The translations under genes and the position numbers were made by a program. Positions 25,178-35,304 of a stretch of DNA of 64,000 nucleotides are shown here, one piece after another (positions within the stretch are counted from its first letter, which is position 1; every line of letters begins with the position of its first letter). The notes under the pieces were generated by a model, which was not told the origin of the DNA, did not search any database, and saw only the letters and a program-made list of their open reading frames with translations. The stretch comes from Kaistia algarum (GTDB lineage: Bacteria; Pseudomonadota; Alphaproteobacteria; Rhizobiales; Kaistiaceae). Where the stretch lies: contig NZ_JAPKNJ010000001.1 of NCBI RefSeq assembly GCF_026343945.1, positions 992,001 to 1,056,000 of the forward strand, given 5' to 3'.

Positions 25178-25221
25178 GCCGCGCCCGCTCTGTCAATCAC
25201 CATTATCCCAAGGAGGCTTTC

Positions 25222-25950
25222 ATGCCGCAGTTCGGCACGCCAGTTCGACTGGCGCTCATCCTGTTCACCGGCTTCTTACCGAACATCGCGACCACGGCTC
25301 TGGCGCAAAACGCGTCCGTCGCCCAACCATCGCCGCGCGAGGCCTACGCCGGTCACATTGCCGAAGCGGCACAGCGCTTCGAGCTTCCCACTGCGTGGGT
25401 TCGCGCGTTGCTCAAGGCGGAAAGCAACGGTGATCCGCGCGCGATTTCGCCCAAGGGCGCTATCGGGCTGATGCAGATCATGCCGGAGACCTGGCGCGAC
25501 CTTCGCGACCGTCATCGTCTCGGCGCTGATCCTTACGACCCGCATGACAACATTATCGCCGGCGCGGCTTATATTCGCGAACTGTTCGATCGCTACGGTT
25601 CGCCGGGTTGGATCGCTGCTTATAATGCCGGTCCCGGTCGCTATGAGGCATCGCTGCAAGGACGCTCGCTGCCGCCGGAAACCCGCGCCTATGTCACCGC
25701 CGTCGCGCCCCATATCGACGGTGCAGGCGACCCCGGTGTCACCGTCGTCGCGGCGGCCGATCCGCTGTCCTGGACACGAGCACCGCTGTTCATCGCGCAG
25801 GGAGATCGCGTTTCCGTTGCCGATCCTGCACGAAGCGGAACGCCGCCGAAAGACATATCTTCGACGCCCACGGTGCGCGATGTCTCTGCCATCGTGCCGC
25901 AATCCGGCGGCCTGTTCGTTGCGCGCGCCGATGCCGGACAGTGGCCATGA
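25222..25950 (+). CDS. Lytic transglycosylase (VirB1/TrbN-like)
   Basis: A 242-residue secreted muramidase. A Sec signal (VRLALILFTGFLPNIATTALA) is followed by an SLT domain: catalytic Glu in VRALLKAESNGDPRAIS, GAIGLMQIMPETWRDL, and AAYNAGPGRYEAS. It opens the cell wall for assembly of the mating channel. AAGGAGG lies 9 bases before the ATG. The C-terminal 80 residues are not part of the domain. It follows traF by 44 bases. Confidence 0.92.
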   Translation: MPQFGTPVRLALILFTGFLPNIATTALAQNASVAQPSPREAYAGHIAEAAQRFELPTAWVRALLKAESNGDPRAISPKGAIGLMQIMPETWRDLRDRHRLGADPYDPHDNIIAGAAYIRELFDRYGSPGWIAAYNAGPGRYEASLQGRSLPPETRAYVTAVAPHIDGAGDPGVTVVAAADPLSWTRAPLFIAQGDRVSVADPARSGTPPKDISSTPTVRDVSAIVPQSGGLFVARADAGQWP

Positions 25951-26246
25951 AGATCGTGGTCGCGGCCGTCCAGCGAGAGGTTTCAGTGTGCAGCGGATGG
26001 GGCTGGCGACAGTCTCATTCGTCGGCAGGAGGGGCCGAACGGGAAGGAAGGTGGGAGGGCAAGATTAAAGCGGACGGCACCCTATGGGTCCGATCCGCAG
26101 GGCAAGCCCTTGTCTGCACACTGTTTGGGGCGGCACCGTCTCGGGGCCGTCATAGTGCCGCGAGACGCGGCAAAGCCTGCATTTCCCGCGTTTTTCGTGG
26201 CACTCCTGCCCGAAATCGCCGGATTCTGTCGGATCGGCGGCCATGA
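25947..26246 (+). CDS. Possible small coupled gene before the relaxase
   Basis: A 99-residue frame opens at ATG 25947, overlapping the transglycosylase stop, and closes at 26246, overlapping the relaxase ATG. This is ATGA coupling at both ends. The product (MKIVVAAVQREVSV at the start) shows no domain and a C-terminus unusually rich in Arg, so the frame may be fortuitous. In related elements a DUF736 gene often sits here; that gene lies at 17284 instead. The stretch may also contain the transfer origin. Confidence 0.3.
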   Translation: MKIVVAAVQREVSVCSGWGWRQSHSSAGGAEREGRWEGKIKADGTLWVRSAGQALVCTLFGAAPSRGRHSAARRGKACISRVFRGTPARNRRILSDRRP

Positions 26247-28291
26247 GCGACGACGACGATCATTTTCGGCCGAAGCCCGGCCGCGTCCGCTCCAGCGGCG
26301 TGAAGGCGGGACAGGCCAAGAGCTTTCTCAGCAAGGTTCGTAAGATCGCCCGCCAGCAGCAGGCCGGGACCGGCCGCAGTCGATTGGTGAAGGGTGGCGG
26401 CCCCGGCCGGACGGCGAACGGTCAGAGTGTCGTAGCTTCCGGCCGGGGTGTGCAGCGCGGGCGCGGTGCATCCTTCGTGCGCGCGCGCAATCTGTCGAAC
26501 GGCTGGAGCCATCGCCAATCCGGCAGCCGCCGCGTCATCGTCAAATTCCGGTCGGTTCGCGCCGCCGGGCGCAGCGGCAAGGCGGCCGCCCACCTGCGCT
26601 ACATTCAGCGCGACGGCACGGCCCGCGACGGCGAGCGCGGCCACCTCTATTCGGCGAACGAGGATCGCGCCGAAGGTGGTGCTTTTCTCGATCGTGGTCA
26701 GGACGATCGACACCAGTTTCGGTTCATCGTCTCGCCGGAGGACGCCACCGATCTTGCCGACCTGACCGGCTATACCCGCGAACTCATGGCGCAGGTCGAA
26801 ACCGACCTTGGCACCAGGCTCGATTGGGTCGCGGTCAATCACCACAACACCGGCCATCCGCATGTGCATGTCATCGTCAATGGCCGCGACGCCTTGGGCG
26901 AGGATCTCGTCATCAATGGCGACTATCTCGCCAATGGCATCCGTGAGCGGGCAAGCGAACTGGCGACGCTGGAACTTGGCCCCGTCACCGAGATCGAGCA
27001 GCGCCGCAAGCTGATGGCGGAGATCGATCAGGACCGGCTCACCCGCATCGACCGGGCGATGATCGCCGAGGCAGAAGATCGCCTCCTTGATCTGCGCCAT
27101 GTGCCGGACAATTTACGCGGCCAGTCCGATCGGACGATGCGCCTGCGCCGTCTCGGCAAGCTCGGCGACATGGGCCTTGCCGCCGAACACGTCCCCGGCG
27201 TCTGGGAATTGAACGACCGGCTGGAGCCGACGTTGCGCGATCTGGGCGAACGCGGCGACATCATCCGCACCATGCAGAAAGCGCATCTGGCCGATGGTGC
27301 CGAACGCGATCCCATGACCTTCCAGATTCACGACGCCGCGCCCGCGACGCCGATCGTCGGCCGCATCATCGACAAGCATCTCACCGACGAACTGGGCGAG
27401 AAACTGACGCTGGTGGTCGATGGCATCGACGGGCGGACGCACCATGTTTCCGGCATCGACCCCGCCCGCGTCGAGGACGCACGCATCGGCAGTGTGATCG
27501 AGATCGGGCCACCAGACAGCGCCGGTCGCCCATCCGACCGCACCATCGCCGGCATGGCCGAGGACGGCGTCTATCGGCCGAGCCGCCATCTTGAGCAGGC
27601 GCGGTTCGACGGCCATGTGCCGAACGGCGATTATCAAGGTTTCGTGGACGCCCATGTCCGGCGGCTGGAGGCGCTACGGCGCAACGGGATCGCGGAGCGT
27701 ATCGACGTCGATCAATGGCGCATCCCGGAGGATTTCGAGGCGCGCGCCGCCGCCCATGACGCGGGGCGGAACGGTCGTGCCAATATCCGCGTCCTCTCGA
27801 CCTTCGACCTTGAACGTCAGATCGGATCGGATGGCGCGACCTGGCTAGACCGGCGGCTCCTCGGCGCCGACGGATCGGACCTGTCGCCATCAGGCTTCGG
27901 CGAGCAGGTGCGAGAGGCGATGAACCGCCGCCACGAACATCATGTCGAGCATGGCGACGCCGCCCGTCAGCCAGATGGGCGCATCGCCTATCGCCGCAAC
28001 CTGATCCCCGCGCTTCAGGAGCGTGAGGTTGCCCGCACGGGCGAGGAACTGGCAGCGAAGAAGTCGCTGCCGTTCCGCATGGCTACTGACGGCGAGACCG
28101 TCACCGGCACCCTTACCGGAACGGCGCAGCTATCCAGCGGCAAGTTCGCCATCGTCGAGAAGTCCTATGAGTTCACCCTTGTCCCGTGGCGTCCGGTCAT
28201 CGACCGCCAGCTTGGCCGAGAGGTCGCGGGCATCGTGCAGGGCGGATCGGTGTCGTGGCAGTTGGGGCGGCAGCGCGGGTTAGGACTATGA
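26243..28291 (+). CDS. VirD2-like relaxase, DUF3363 family
   Basis: A 682-residue relaxase that nicks at the transfer origin and carries the strand into the recipient. The basic N-terminus is typical (DDHFRPKPGRVRS). Residues of about 110-215 form the nuclease: HLRYIQRDGTARDGERG, with a probable catalytic Tyr, and the metal-binding HUH motif NHHNTGHPHVHVIVNG. The DUF3363 region follows through the C-terminus (VVDGIDGRTHHVSGID, then VPWRPVIDRQLGREV). It is the last gene of the repA-to-relaxase block; foreign cargo begins immediately after it. Confidence 0.93.
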   Translation: MSDDDDHFRPKPGRVRSSGVKAGQAKSFLSKVRKIARQQQAGTGRSRLVKGGGPGRTANGQSVVASGRGVQRGRGASFVRARNLSNGWSHRQSGSRRVIVKFRSVRAAGRSGKAAAHLRYIQRDGTARDGERGHLYSANEDRAEGGAFLDRGQDDRHQFRFIVSPEDATDLADLTGYTRELMAQVETDLGTRLDWVAVNHHNTGHPHVHVIVNGRDALGEDLVINGDYLANGIRERASELATLELGPVTEIEQRRKLMAEIDQDRLTRIDRAMIAEAEDRLLDLRHVPDNLRGQSDRTMRLRRLGKLGDMGLAAEHVPGVWELNDRLEPTLRDLGERGDIIRTMQKAHLADGAERDPMTFQIHDAAPATPIVGRIIDKHLTDELGEKLTLVVDGIDGRTHHVSGIDPARVEDARIGSVIEIGPPDSAGRPSDRTIAGMAEDGVYRPSRHLEQARFDGHVPNGDYQGFVDAHVRRLEALRRNGIAERIDVDQWRIPEDFEARAAAHDAGRNGRANIRVLSTFDLERQIGSDGATWLDRRLLGADGSDLSPSGFGEQVREAMNRRHEHHVEHGDAARQPDGRIAYRRNLIPALQEREVARTGEELAAKKSLPFRMATDGETVTGTLTGTAQLSSGKFAIVEKSYEFTLVPWRPVIDRQLGREVAGIVQGGSVSWQLGRQRGLGL

Positions 28292-28329
28292 TCTTGCGAC
28301 GGCGGTATTGTACGCCGTAAGGCGTCTGT

Positions 28330-29382
<1,053 letters not shown>

Positions 29383-29407
29383 GGTGTCTCCTACTGTGAC
29401 GGGCAGA

Positions 29408-29453
29408 CGGAGAGCTCTCCGCTTCGTGTGGAGTCGTAACGGAGAACTCTCCG
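29408..29453. promoter_or_regulatory. Two palindromic TetR-type operators
   Basis: CGGAGAGCTCTCCG (29408-29421, a perfect 14-base palindrome) and CGGAGAACTCTCCG (29440-29453, one mismatch) share the extended form ACGGAGA-CTCTCCGCT and are 32 bp apart centre to centre, three helical turns. They lie between the AKR and TetR starts and would let the TetR protein control both genes. Confidence 0.7.
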
Positions 29454-29496
29454 CTTATCAAGTGCCACGGCATGAGGCCCATTTGATGGAACGATC

Positions 29497-30072
29497 GTGA
29501 CAGAGACGAATGATGGCAAGGCCCTAGCACCGAAGCGCGCCGACGCCCTGAAGAACCGGGACCATATCCTCAAGGTAGCGCATGATGCCTTCGCCCAGTC
29601 CGGGGAAACCTCGCTCAACGAGATCGCCAAGCGGGCAGGTATCGGCGCCGGCACGCTTTATCGGCATTTCCCCACGCGGGAGGCGTTGATCCTCGCCGTC
29701 TACGGCCACGACATCGACCGCCTTGTCGCCTCCGTTGCCGATCTTCTCGCGGCTGGACCGGCTATTGAAGCGTTCCGCTCGTGGTTCAGTACACTGGCCG
29801 ATTACATCCGCATCAAGCATGGCTTAGGCGAAGCCTTGCACAGCCCGGCGGCCCAGGAGGCGATCAGGAGCACTTACGCCCCGGTGATCGCCGCCATCGA
29901 CCAGTTGATCGCCGCCTGCGTCGCCGAGGGCAGTATGCGCGCCGGCGTGCGAGGTGGAGACATCCTGATTCTGATGGGCTTCCTGTGGCGTCTGCCTGCC
30001 GACGCCGAGGGACGCCAGCAGGCCGAGAGAATGATGACCGTGGTTCTGCGCGGACTCGCCGTGGACGTCTGA
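29497..30072 (+). CDS. TetR/AcrR family regulator
   Basis: A 191-residue repressor starting with GTG 29497. The N-terminal helix-turn-helix reads ETSLNEIAKRAGIGAGTLYR, followed by HFPTREALILAVYGHDID. The C-terminal ligand-binding domain is typical of the SdpR/TetR_C_33-like group. The adjacent divergent AKR gene and the palindromes in the gap indicate local control, with release by an unknown small molecule. Confidence 0.92.
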   Translation: MTETNDGKALAPKRADALKNRDHILKVAHDAFAQSGETSLNEIAKRAGIGAGTLYRHFPTREALILAVYGHDIDRLVASVADLLAAGPAIEAFRSWFSTLADYIRIKHGLGEALHSPAAQEAIRSTYAPVIAAIDQLIAACVAEGSMRAGVRGGDILILMGFLWRLPADAEGRQQAERMMTVVLRGLAVDV

Positions 30073-30104
30073 CGCCGCTTCTATCGATCTCGCCGGGTTT
30101 GGGG

Positions 30105-31475
30105 TCAGCCACCCGTCCAGACCGGATGCACCGCGGAAGAGAGAGGGCCGAAGGTCTCGGCAAGCCGGTCTGGCCTGTAGCCGACTGCGGCGAAGAGATG
30201 CTGAACGGATGCCTCGGCCGCCTGTCTCAGGTGCGTGAGGTCGACATCCAGAAGCTTGCCGTTTCGCTTGCGGAAGCGTCCGGCGACCATCACGGTATCA
30301 ATGTTGGACCGATCTGCTGCATGCATGACGGCACCGACCGCATTGTTGGTGGCGACCAGGCCGATATCGGTGGTCCGGATCAGGATGAGGTCAGCCTCCT
30401 TGCCGATGGTCAGGCTACCGGTCTTGTGATCCAGTCCGGCGACGCGAGCGCCATCGATCGTGGCCGCCCGAAGTAGTGCCTCGACCGTCACCGGGGCGGG
30501 CGCGGTCTCCTCGCCGCGATAGCGCCGGCTTTGCACCAAGGCGCGTTGTAGCGAGAACGCCACGCGCAACTCAGTCAGCATGTCGCCGCCATAGGCGGTT
30601 TCCAGATCGGTGCCGATGCCGGGGCGAATGCCGTGATCTATCGCCGCCTGCCAGGCAAAGATACCGTCCGCCAGCGCGTATTGCGCGTCCGAGCGTGGGT
30701 CGACCGTGACGCGGACGTCCTTGTCTGCCAGCAACTGCCAGGCATCGTCCGGCAGCGCGGTACAGTGATTGAAGATGTTATCCGGTCCGAGGTGATCCTT
30801 AACCCCCGCGAGCATGGGTGCCATCGGGCCGAGAAACTCGGTCAGCATGCGCAGGCCGATTCGCCGCGCGACGGTCCAGAGCGCCGGGTCGGGCGTCACA
30901 AAAATCCCGAGGCTCAGCAGTTGGTCGTCGGAGGCGAAGCGTTGGGCCTTCAGCCGTTCGAGATCATGCGGCCAGTGTTCGGCCCAGGCGCCGGCCAGTG
31001 GCCGTCCCGGCATGTGCAAGGCGCGAATTCCAGTTTCGGCCAGCGCGTCGAGGCAGGCGTCGGTGTGCTCCGGGCTACGCGCGTTGTGGGAGGCGTCGAC
31101 GAGCGTCGTCGTTCCCGCGTCGAGCGATCCCCAAGCGGTCAGTAGGTTGCCAATATGATGGTCCTGTGGTCGAAAATGCGGTCCGAGCGTCATGTGGGTA
31201 TCCTGCACATAGGCATCCAGGCTGGCGACGTTGGGCATGAGTTGTCGCAACACGCCCTGCCAGGCATGGCGATGCGCATCGATGAACCCCGGTAGGATGA
31301 TGGCGTCGGAGGCATCGATAAGCTCGGCACCATCCGCGACGAGGTTCCGTCCGATGGCGGCGATCTTCGCGCCCTCGACGAGAAGGTCGGCATGGTCGCA
31401 GTTACCAACATCGGGATCCATAGTGAGCAGGGTGGCACTTTTGAAGAGGATGCGTTTGGGGGAGGACGTGGACAT
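30105..31475 (-). CDS. Amidohydrolase family protein (chlorohydrolase/deaminase-like)
   Basis: A 456-residue TIM-barrel metal hydrolase. It has the N-terminal HxH metal motif in PGFIDAHRHAWQGVL, a further His in FNHCTALPD, and the distal Asp in GIGTDLETAYGG, ending with the small beta-sandwich segment GSLTIGKEADLILI. This is the arrangement of cytosine/guanine deaminases and chlorohydrolases such as AtzA/TrzN. The substrate is probably an N-heterocycle or related compound. An AAGGAA site precedes the start. It is divergent from an HxlR gene with an inverted repeat between them. Confidence 0.9.
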   Translation of the reverse strand: MSTSSPKRILFKSATLLTMDPDVGNCDHADLLVEGAKIAAIGRNLVADGAELIDASDAIILPGFIDAHRHAWQGVLRQLMPNVASLDAYVQDTHMTLGPHFRPQDHHIGNLLTAWGSLDAGTTTLVDASHNARSPEHTDACLDALAETGIRALHMPGRPLAGAWAEHWPHDLERLKAQRFASDDQLLSLGIFVTPDPALWTVARRIGLRMLTEFLGPMAPMLAGVKDHLGPDNIFNHCTALPDDAWQLLADKDVRVTVDPRSDAQYALADGIFAWQAAIDHGIRPGIGTDLETAYGGDMLTELRVAFSLQRALVQSRRYRGEETAPAPVTVEALLRAATIDGARVAGLDHKTGSLTIGKEADLILIRTTDIGLVATNNAVGAVMHAADRSNIDTVMVAGRFRKRNGKLLDVDLTHLRQAAEASVQHLFAAVGYRPDRLAETFGPLSSAVHPVWTGG

Positions 31476-31502
31476 TGAGATGTTCCTTTGTTTCGCCCAC
31501 TA

Positions 31503-31535
31503 GTAACTAATCGATACCTGATGTAAATTACTTAC
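31503..31535. promoter_or_regulatory. Inverted repeat between amidohydrolase and HxlR genes
   Basis: GTAACTAAT (31503-31511) and ATTACTTAC (31527-31535) form an 8-of-9 inverted repeat with a 15-base spacer, in the AT-rich divergent gap. HxlR regulators bind such sites next to their own gene. Confidence 0.5.
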
Positions 31536-31546
31536 CTGACATACCC

Positions 31547-31933
31547 TTGGTATCATGGAGTTTACCTCTGGCAGTCGATATCGACCCCGACCTCCGGCGC
31601 GACCGTGTCCTGTTGGATCTCCTCGCCGACAAGTGGACGCTTCTCGTCCTCGGGTCGCTGTGCGACCATGGCGGCGTGCGGCGCTTCAACGCCATCAAGC
31701 GCGACATTCCCGATATTTCGCAGCGCAGCCTGTCCTTCTGCCTGCGCCGTCTGGAGCGCAACGGCCTCGTCCGCCGCTGCATTCTGGAGGGGCGACAGAT
31801 CGGTGTGGAATACAGCTTCACCGCGCTCGGGCTGTCGCTCGACCGACCTGTCGCCTCGCTGCTGCAATGGACGTCCGAGCACGCGGACGCTGTGCGAGAC
31901 GCGCAGCAAAACTTCGACGGCGCGCAGGGCTAG
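31547..31933 (+). CDS. HxlR family transcriptional regulator
   Basis: A 128-residue winged-helix protein of the HxlR type: DKWTLLVLGSLCDHGGVRRF, FNAIKRDIPDISQRSLSFCL and RRLERNGLVRRCILEG, all in family order. The start is probably TTG 31547 or a codon slightly later; no good ribosome site decides it. The usual Cys of the redox-sensing members lies before the WTLLVL motif, and it is absent here. It probably controls the divergent amidohydrolase gene. Confidence 0.85.
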   Translation: MVSWSLPLAVDIDPDLRRDRVLLDLLADKWTLLVLGSLCDHGGVRRFNAIKRDIPDISQRSLSFCLRRLERNGLVRRCILEGRQIGVEYSFTALGLSLDRPVASLLQWTSEHADAVRDAQQNFDGAQG

Positions 31934-32000
31934 GTATGTCATGCGTGCCGACGCTTGAGATCGATCACATCGTTGTGGAGCGAATCCCTTGGGGCTTGGA

Positions 32001-32963
32001 ATGACCGTCGTCAGAAGCAAAACCACTGTTCAAGACCCGATGGTCGCATTCGCACGCGACCGGATCGCCGAAATCGTCAAGCGTCACCTCGACATTAACA
32101 GGCAACCTGAAACAGCGGTGGCTGGCCTTACCATTCATGGGAAGACAGGTCCCGCCGAGCCGACATCATTCTTCTACGATCCGTCGTTCGCCCTGATCGC
32201 TCGCGGATCGAAGCGTGTTGTGCTGGGAGACGAGAGTTATGTGTACGACGAATCTCATTTCCTGATGACGGCGGTCGGTCTCCCAACCATTGTTCAGGTT
32301 CTGAATGCCTCCGAATCGCAGCCCTATTATTCGATCAAATTGACCATTGACCTCGAGTTGGCGCGTGAGCTTATTTCTGAACTCGCTCAATACGGCGCGG
32401 AAGCGACGATCGCCAGTACGGGCATGGCTATCGGTCCAGTAACACCCTCTCTTGCCCTTGCGGCAATGCGCCTGAGCGAACTGCTCGATCGACCTCAGGA
32501 CATTCCAGTCCTTGCGCGGTCGCTCCAGCGTGAAATCCTCTATCACGTTCTAATCAGCCCGATTGGAGATCGTCTGCGCCAAGCCGTGCAGCTTGAAGCG
32601 CGCACAAACAGGGTCGCGACTGCAATTCAGTGGATCCGCGACAATTTCGCCGAAACACTGAGGATCGAAGAGCTCGCCGCGATGGCTGGTATGGGAGAAT
32701 CTACCTTGCACCATCATTTCCGGGCGATCACCGCGATGAGCCCTCTGCAATATCAGAAGCATCTGCGCCTGCACGAAGCCAGGCGGCTGATGGTAAACGA
32801 TCGGATCGATGCCGGCCTCGCTGCTTTCAAGGTCGGCTACGAGAGTTCGACCCAGTTCAATCGCGAATACAGCAGGCTGTTTGGTGCGCCGCCGAAGCGC
32901 GATGTCACTGCTATCCTGTCCAAGAGTGTGGCGGTTGGCGAACTGGTGGCAACGTCGCCCTGA
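32001..32963 (+). CDS. AraC family regulator with AraC_N domain
   Basis: A 320-residue regulator. Residues of about 45-200 are the cupin-like AraC_N domain (FALIARGSKRVVLGDESYVY, VGLPTIVQVLNASE). The C-terminus carries two helix-turn-helix motifs (RIEELAAMAGMGESTLHHHF and FKVGYESSTQFNREYSRLFG). Homologues often regulate adjacent SDR or aldo/keto reductase genes. It is collinear with the PQQ-type dehydrogenase and SDR genes that follow. ATG 32001 is preferred over the in-frame TTG at 31989. Confidence 0.92.
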   Translation: MTVVRSKTTVQDPMVAFARDRIAEIVKRHLDINRQPETAVAGLTIHGKTGPAEPTSFFYDPSFALIARGSKRVVLGDESYVYDESHFLMTAVGLPTIVQVLNASESQPYYSIKLTIDLELARELISELAQYGAEATIASTGMAIGPVTPSLALAAMRLSELLDRPQDIPVLARSLQREILYHVLISPIGDRLRQAVQLEARTNRVATAIQWIRDNFAETLRIEELAAMAGMGESTLHHHFRAITAMSPLQYQKHLRLHEARRLMVNDRIDAGLAAFKVGYESSTQFNREYSRLFGAPPKRDVTAILSKSVAVGELVATSP

Positions 32964-33124
32964 GAGGCAACTGATTCCAAGATTCTGAATACCCCGTGAG
33001 CAAATTCTTGGCTGTCAGAGTAATAGGCAAGAAACAGGCAGCTTCAAGCTACCGCTCTAGGGGAGCGAACCCCCATTATCCGAACGGTCCAACGTGATTA
33101 GCGCCGTCGGTTAGGAGGGTTCGC

Positions 33125-34345
33125 ATGGCCAAACATTGCCCGGAGAGCAACGCGCGTGTCCACGTCCGCCCCGCTCCGTCAACACGTCGAACGCCATCTG
33201 CGATGGCTATCGGCGTTTTCGCGGCTCTTGCGCTGACTGTTGGCTCCGCACGGGCGATTCCCCCAAGTGAAAGCGTCAACGCTGGGGCGATACAGCCCAA
33301 CACGAACAAGCCGTTCGCAACGGCATCGGTCGCCACCTTCGAACAGCCTTGGGCAATCGCATTCCTTTCTGACGGTCGGATGCTCATCACCGAACGCGGA
33401 GGACGTCTGTTTCTCGTGTCCCAGAGCGGCCAGCGACAGGAGGTAGGCGGCGTTCCCTCGGTGGCCGCTGGCATCCAGAACGGCCTTCTGGACGTGGCGG
33501 TCGATGGCCGCCATGACTCTCCGCCGACAGTCTTTCTCACCTTCTCGGAACCACAGCGGGGCCTCGCGCTAGCACGCGCCCGCTTGCTCGAAACCGCGGC
33601 GGGCGCGCCCAGTCTGGATGGGTTGGAGGTCATCTGGCGCCAGTCAACCGATCGTAACGGCTCATTCTGGGGCGGGGTAGTCGCGCTTGCTCCGGACGGA
33701 GAACACATTTTTCTCGCCGTTCGCGATTCCTCGCGGCTTTCGACAGATCCGTCCGGTGCCCAAGATCCCGACCGCGATCTGGGTAAGGTCCTGCGTCTTA
33801 ACCTCGACGGCTCAACGCCGCGAGACAATCCGTTCAGCGCTGCTGGAGGTCGTCGGGGCCAAGTCTGGACAGTGGGTCATCGCACTGCATATGGCCTAGC
33901 GTTCGCGCCCGATGGTCGGCTTTGGGAACACGAGATGGGGCCGGAAGGTGGCGACGAGTTCAACCTGCTGGAAGCGGGTGGGAACTACGGTTGGCCGCTC
34001 GTTTCGAATGGCAACGACTATGGCGGGCCGCCGATCGCGCGCCATGAGACGCGGCCAGATTTCAAGGCACCGGCGATCTACTGGACGCCGATTATCGCGC
34101 CGGCCGGACTGACATTTTATGCGGGAGATATGTTCCCAGATTGGCGTGGCGCCGCTCTCATCACCGGGCTGCGCGGCGAAGCGCTCGCTCGGATCGTGGT
34201 CGATGCAGAAGGCCGCGCGCGCCAACTCGACCGCTGGGCCATGGGCGCACGCATCCGCGATGTCGCCGTTGCTCCGGATGGCGCAGTCTGGGTGGTCGAG
34301 GATGGTTCTGGCGGCCGGCTGCTGCGCCTTTCAAGACCTGATTGA
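33125..34345 (+). CDS. PQQ-dependent sugar dehydrogenase (HHIP/soluble GDH-like)
   Basis: A 406-residue beta-propeller enzyme with a cleavable signal (AIGVFAALALTVGSARA) after a basic 25-residue N-terminus, so it is exported to the periplasm. The propeller motifs FEQPWAIAFLSDGRMLITER near residue 75, GRRGQVWTVGHRTAYGLAFA and LWEHEMGPEGGDEFNLLEAG match the Asd/soluble aldose dehydrogenase family, which oxidises sugars with PQQ. GGAGGG lies 5 bases before the ATG. No PQQ synthesis genes are nearby, so the cofactor must come from elsewhere. Confidence 0.92.
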   Translation: MAKHCPESNARVHVRPAPSTRRTPSAMAIGVFAALALTVGSARAIPPSESVNAGAIQPNTNKPFATASVATFEQPWAIAFLSDGRMLITERGGRLFLVSQSGQRQEVGGVPSVAAGIQNGLLDVAVDGRHDSPPTVFLTFSEPQRGLALARARLLETAAGAPSLDGLEVIWRQSTDRNGSFWGGVVALAPDGEHIFLAVRDSSRLSTDPSGAQDPDRDLGKVLRLNLDGSTPRDNPFSAAGGRRGQVWTVGHRTAYGLAFAPDGRLWEHEMGPEGGDEFNLLEAGGNYGWPLVSNGNDYGGPPIARHETRPDFKAPAIYWTPIIAPAGLTFYAGDMFPDWRGAALITGLRGEALARIVVDAEGRARQLDRWAMGARIRDVAVAPDGAVWVVEDGSGGRLLRLSRPD

Positions 34346-34402
34346 ACCGATACCTGCTGGCAGGACCGCCCGCGTGAACTCTCAAAAAAGTGGAGAATGT
34401 AT

Positions 34403-35152
34403 ATGACTAATCTCAAAGGAAAGACTGCCCTCATCACCGGGGCATCGAGCGGCATCGGCGCGGCAACGGCGCTGAAACTGGCAAAGGCCGGCGTTAAGGT
34501 CGGCATCGCAGCAAGGCGGGCCGATCGGCTCGATGCTCTGAAGGCGGAGATTGTCGGCCAAGGTGGTGAGGCGCTCGCTCTCGACCTTGATGTGGCAGAT
34601 CCCGATGCGGTCCGCTCGGGCGTCGATCGTTTCATACAAACGTTCGACGCGATTGACATCCTCTTCAACAATGCCGGTGTCATGCCTGTGGCGGAGATCG
34701 ATCAGTTCAAGGTCGGCGAGTGGAATGCTATGGTCGATATAAACATAAAGGGCGTGCTCAACATGACGGCCGCCGTTCTGCCACACATGATCCGCCAGCA
34801 TTCCGGACATATCTTCAACACCTCCTCTATCGCCGGACGAAAGGTATTCGGGCCGGGCTACACGGTCTATTCCGCAACGAAATTCGCCGTCAGTGCCTTC
34901 AGCGAAGGACTGCGGATGGAGGTCGGGAAAAAGCACAACATCCGCGTGACCAGCATCCAGCCGGGAGCCGTCGCCACCGAATTGCCCGAACAGACCACAG
35001 ATCCGGAAAAGCGCAGGCAGCTCAATGACTACAGAGCCGCCATCAGATTTCTCGACCCGGAAGACATCGCCGACACGTTGCTCTTTGCGGCGCAGGCCCC
35101 CGCCCATGTCAATGTTGCCGAGTTGTTCGTTCTGCCGACTGAGCAAATTTGA
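34403..35152 (+). CDS. SDR family oxidoreductase
   Basis: A 249-residue classical SDR with all hallmarks: [13 protein letters not shown] cofactor loop, [15 protein letters not shown], catalytic Ser in NTSSIAGRK and YSATK at about residues 155-159, then [11 protein letters not shown] 34403 is preferred, since TGGAG sits 7 bases upstream; ATG 34397 is too close to it. The substrate is unknown. It follows the sugar dehydrogenase by 57 bases and precedes a LysR gene on the same strand. Confidence 0.92.
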   Translation: MTNLKGKTALITGASSGIGAATALKLAKAGVKVGIAARRADRLDALKAEIVGQGGEALALDLDVADPDAVRSGVDRFIQTFDAIDILFNNAGVMPVAEIDQFKVGEWNAMVDINIKGVLNMTAAVLPHMIRQHSGHIFNTSSIAGRKVFGPGYTVYSATKFAVSAFSEGLRMEVGKKHNIRVTSIQPGAVATELPEQTTDPEKRRQLNDYRAAIRFLDPEDIADTLLFAAQAPAHVNVAELFVLPTEQI

Positions 35153-35304
35153 TCATCAGCCAAACTGGCACTTATCCGAGAGTAGATTGACACGCAGGTG
35201 CTGGCGCGGACCTCCGAGGCAGAAGCGCAATAACATTAGGTTGGACAGGATTGCGAAGAAGGAACCGTCAGGCAGAGCTGATATCGTCAGCGACATCGTT
35301 GCTG

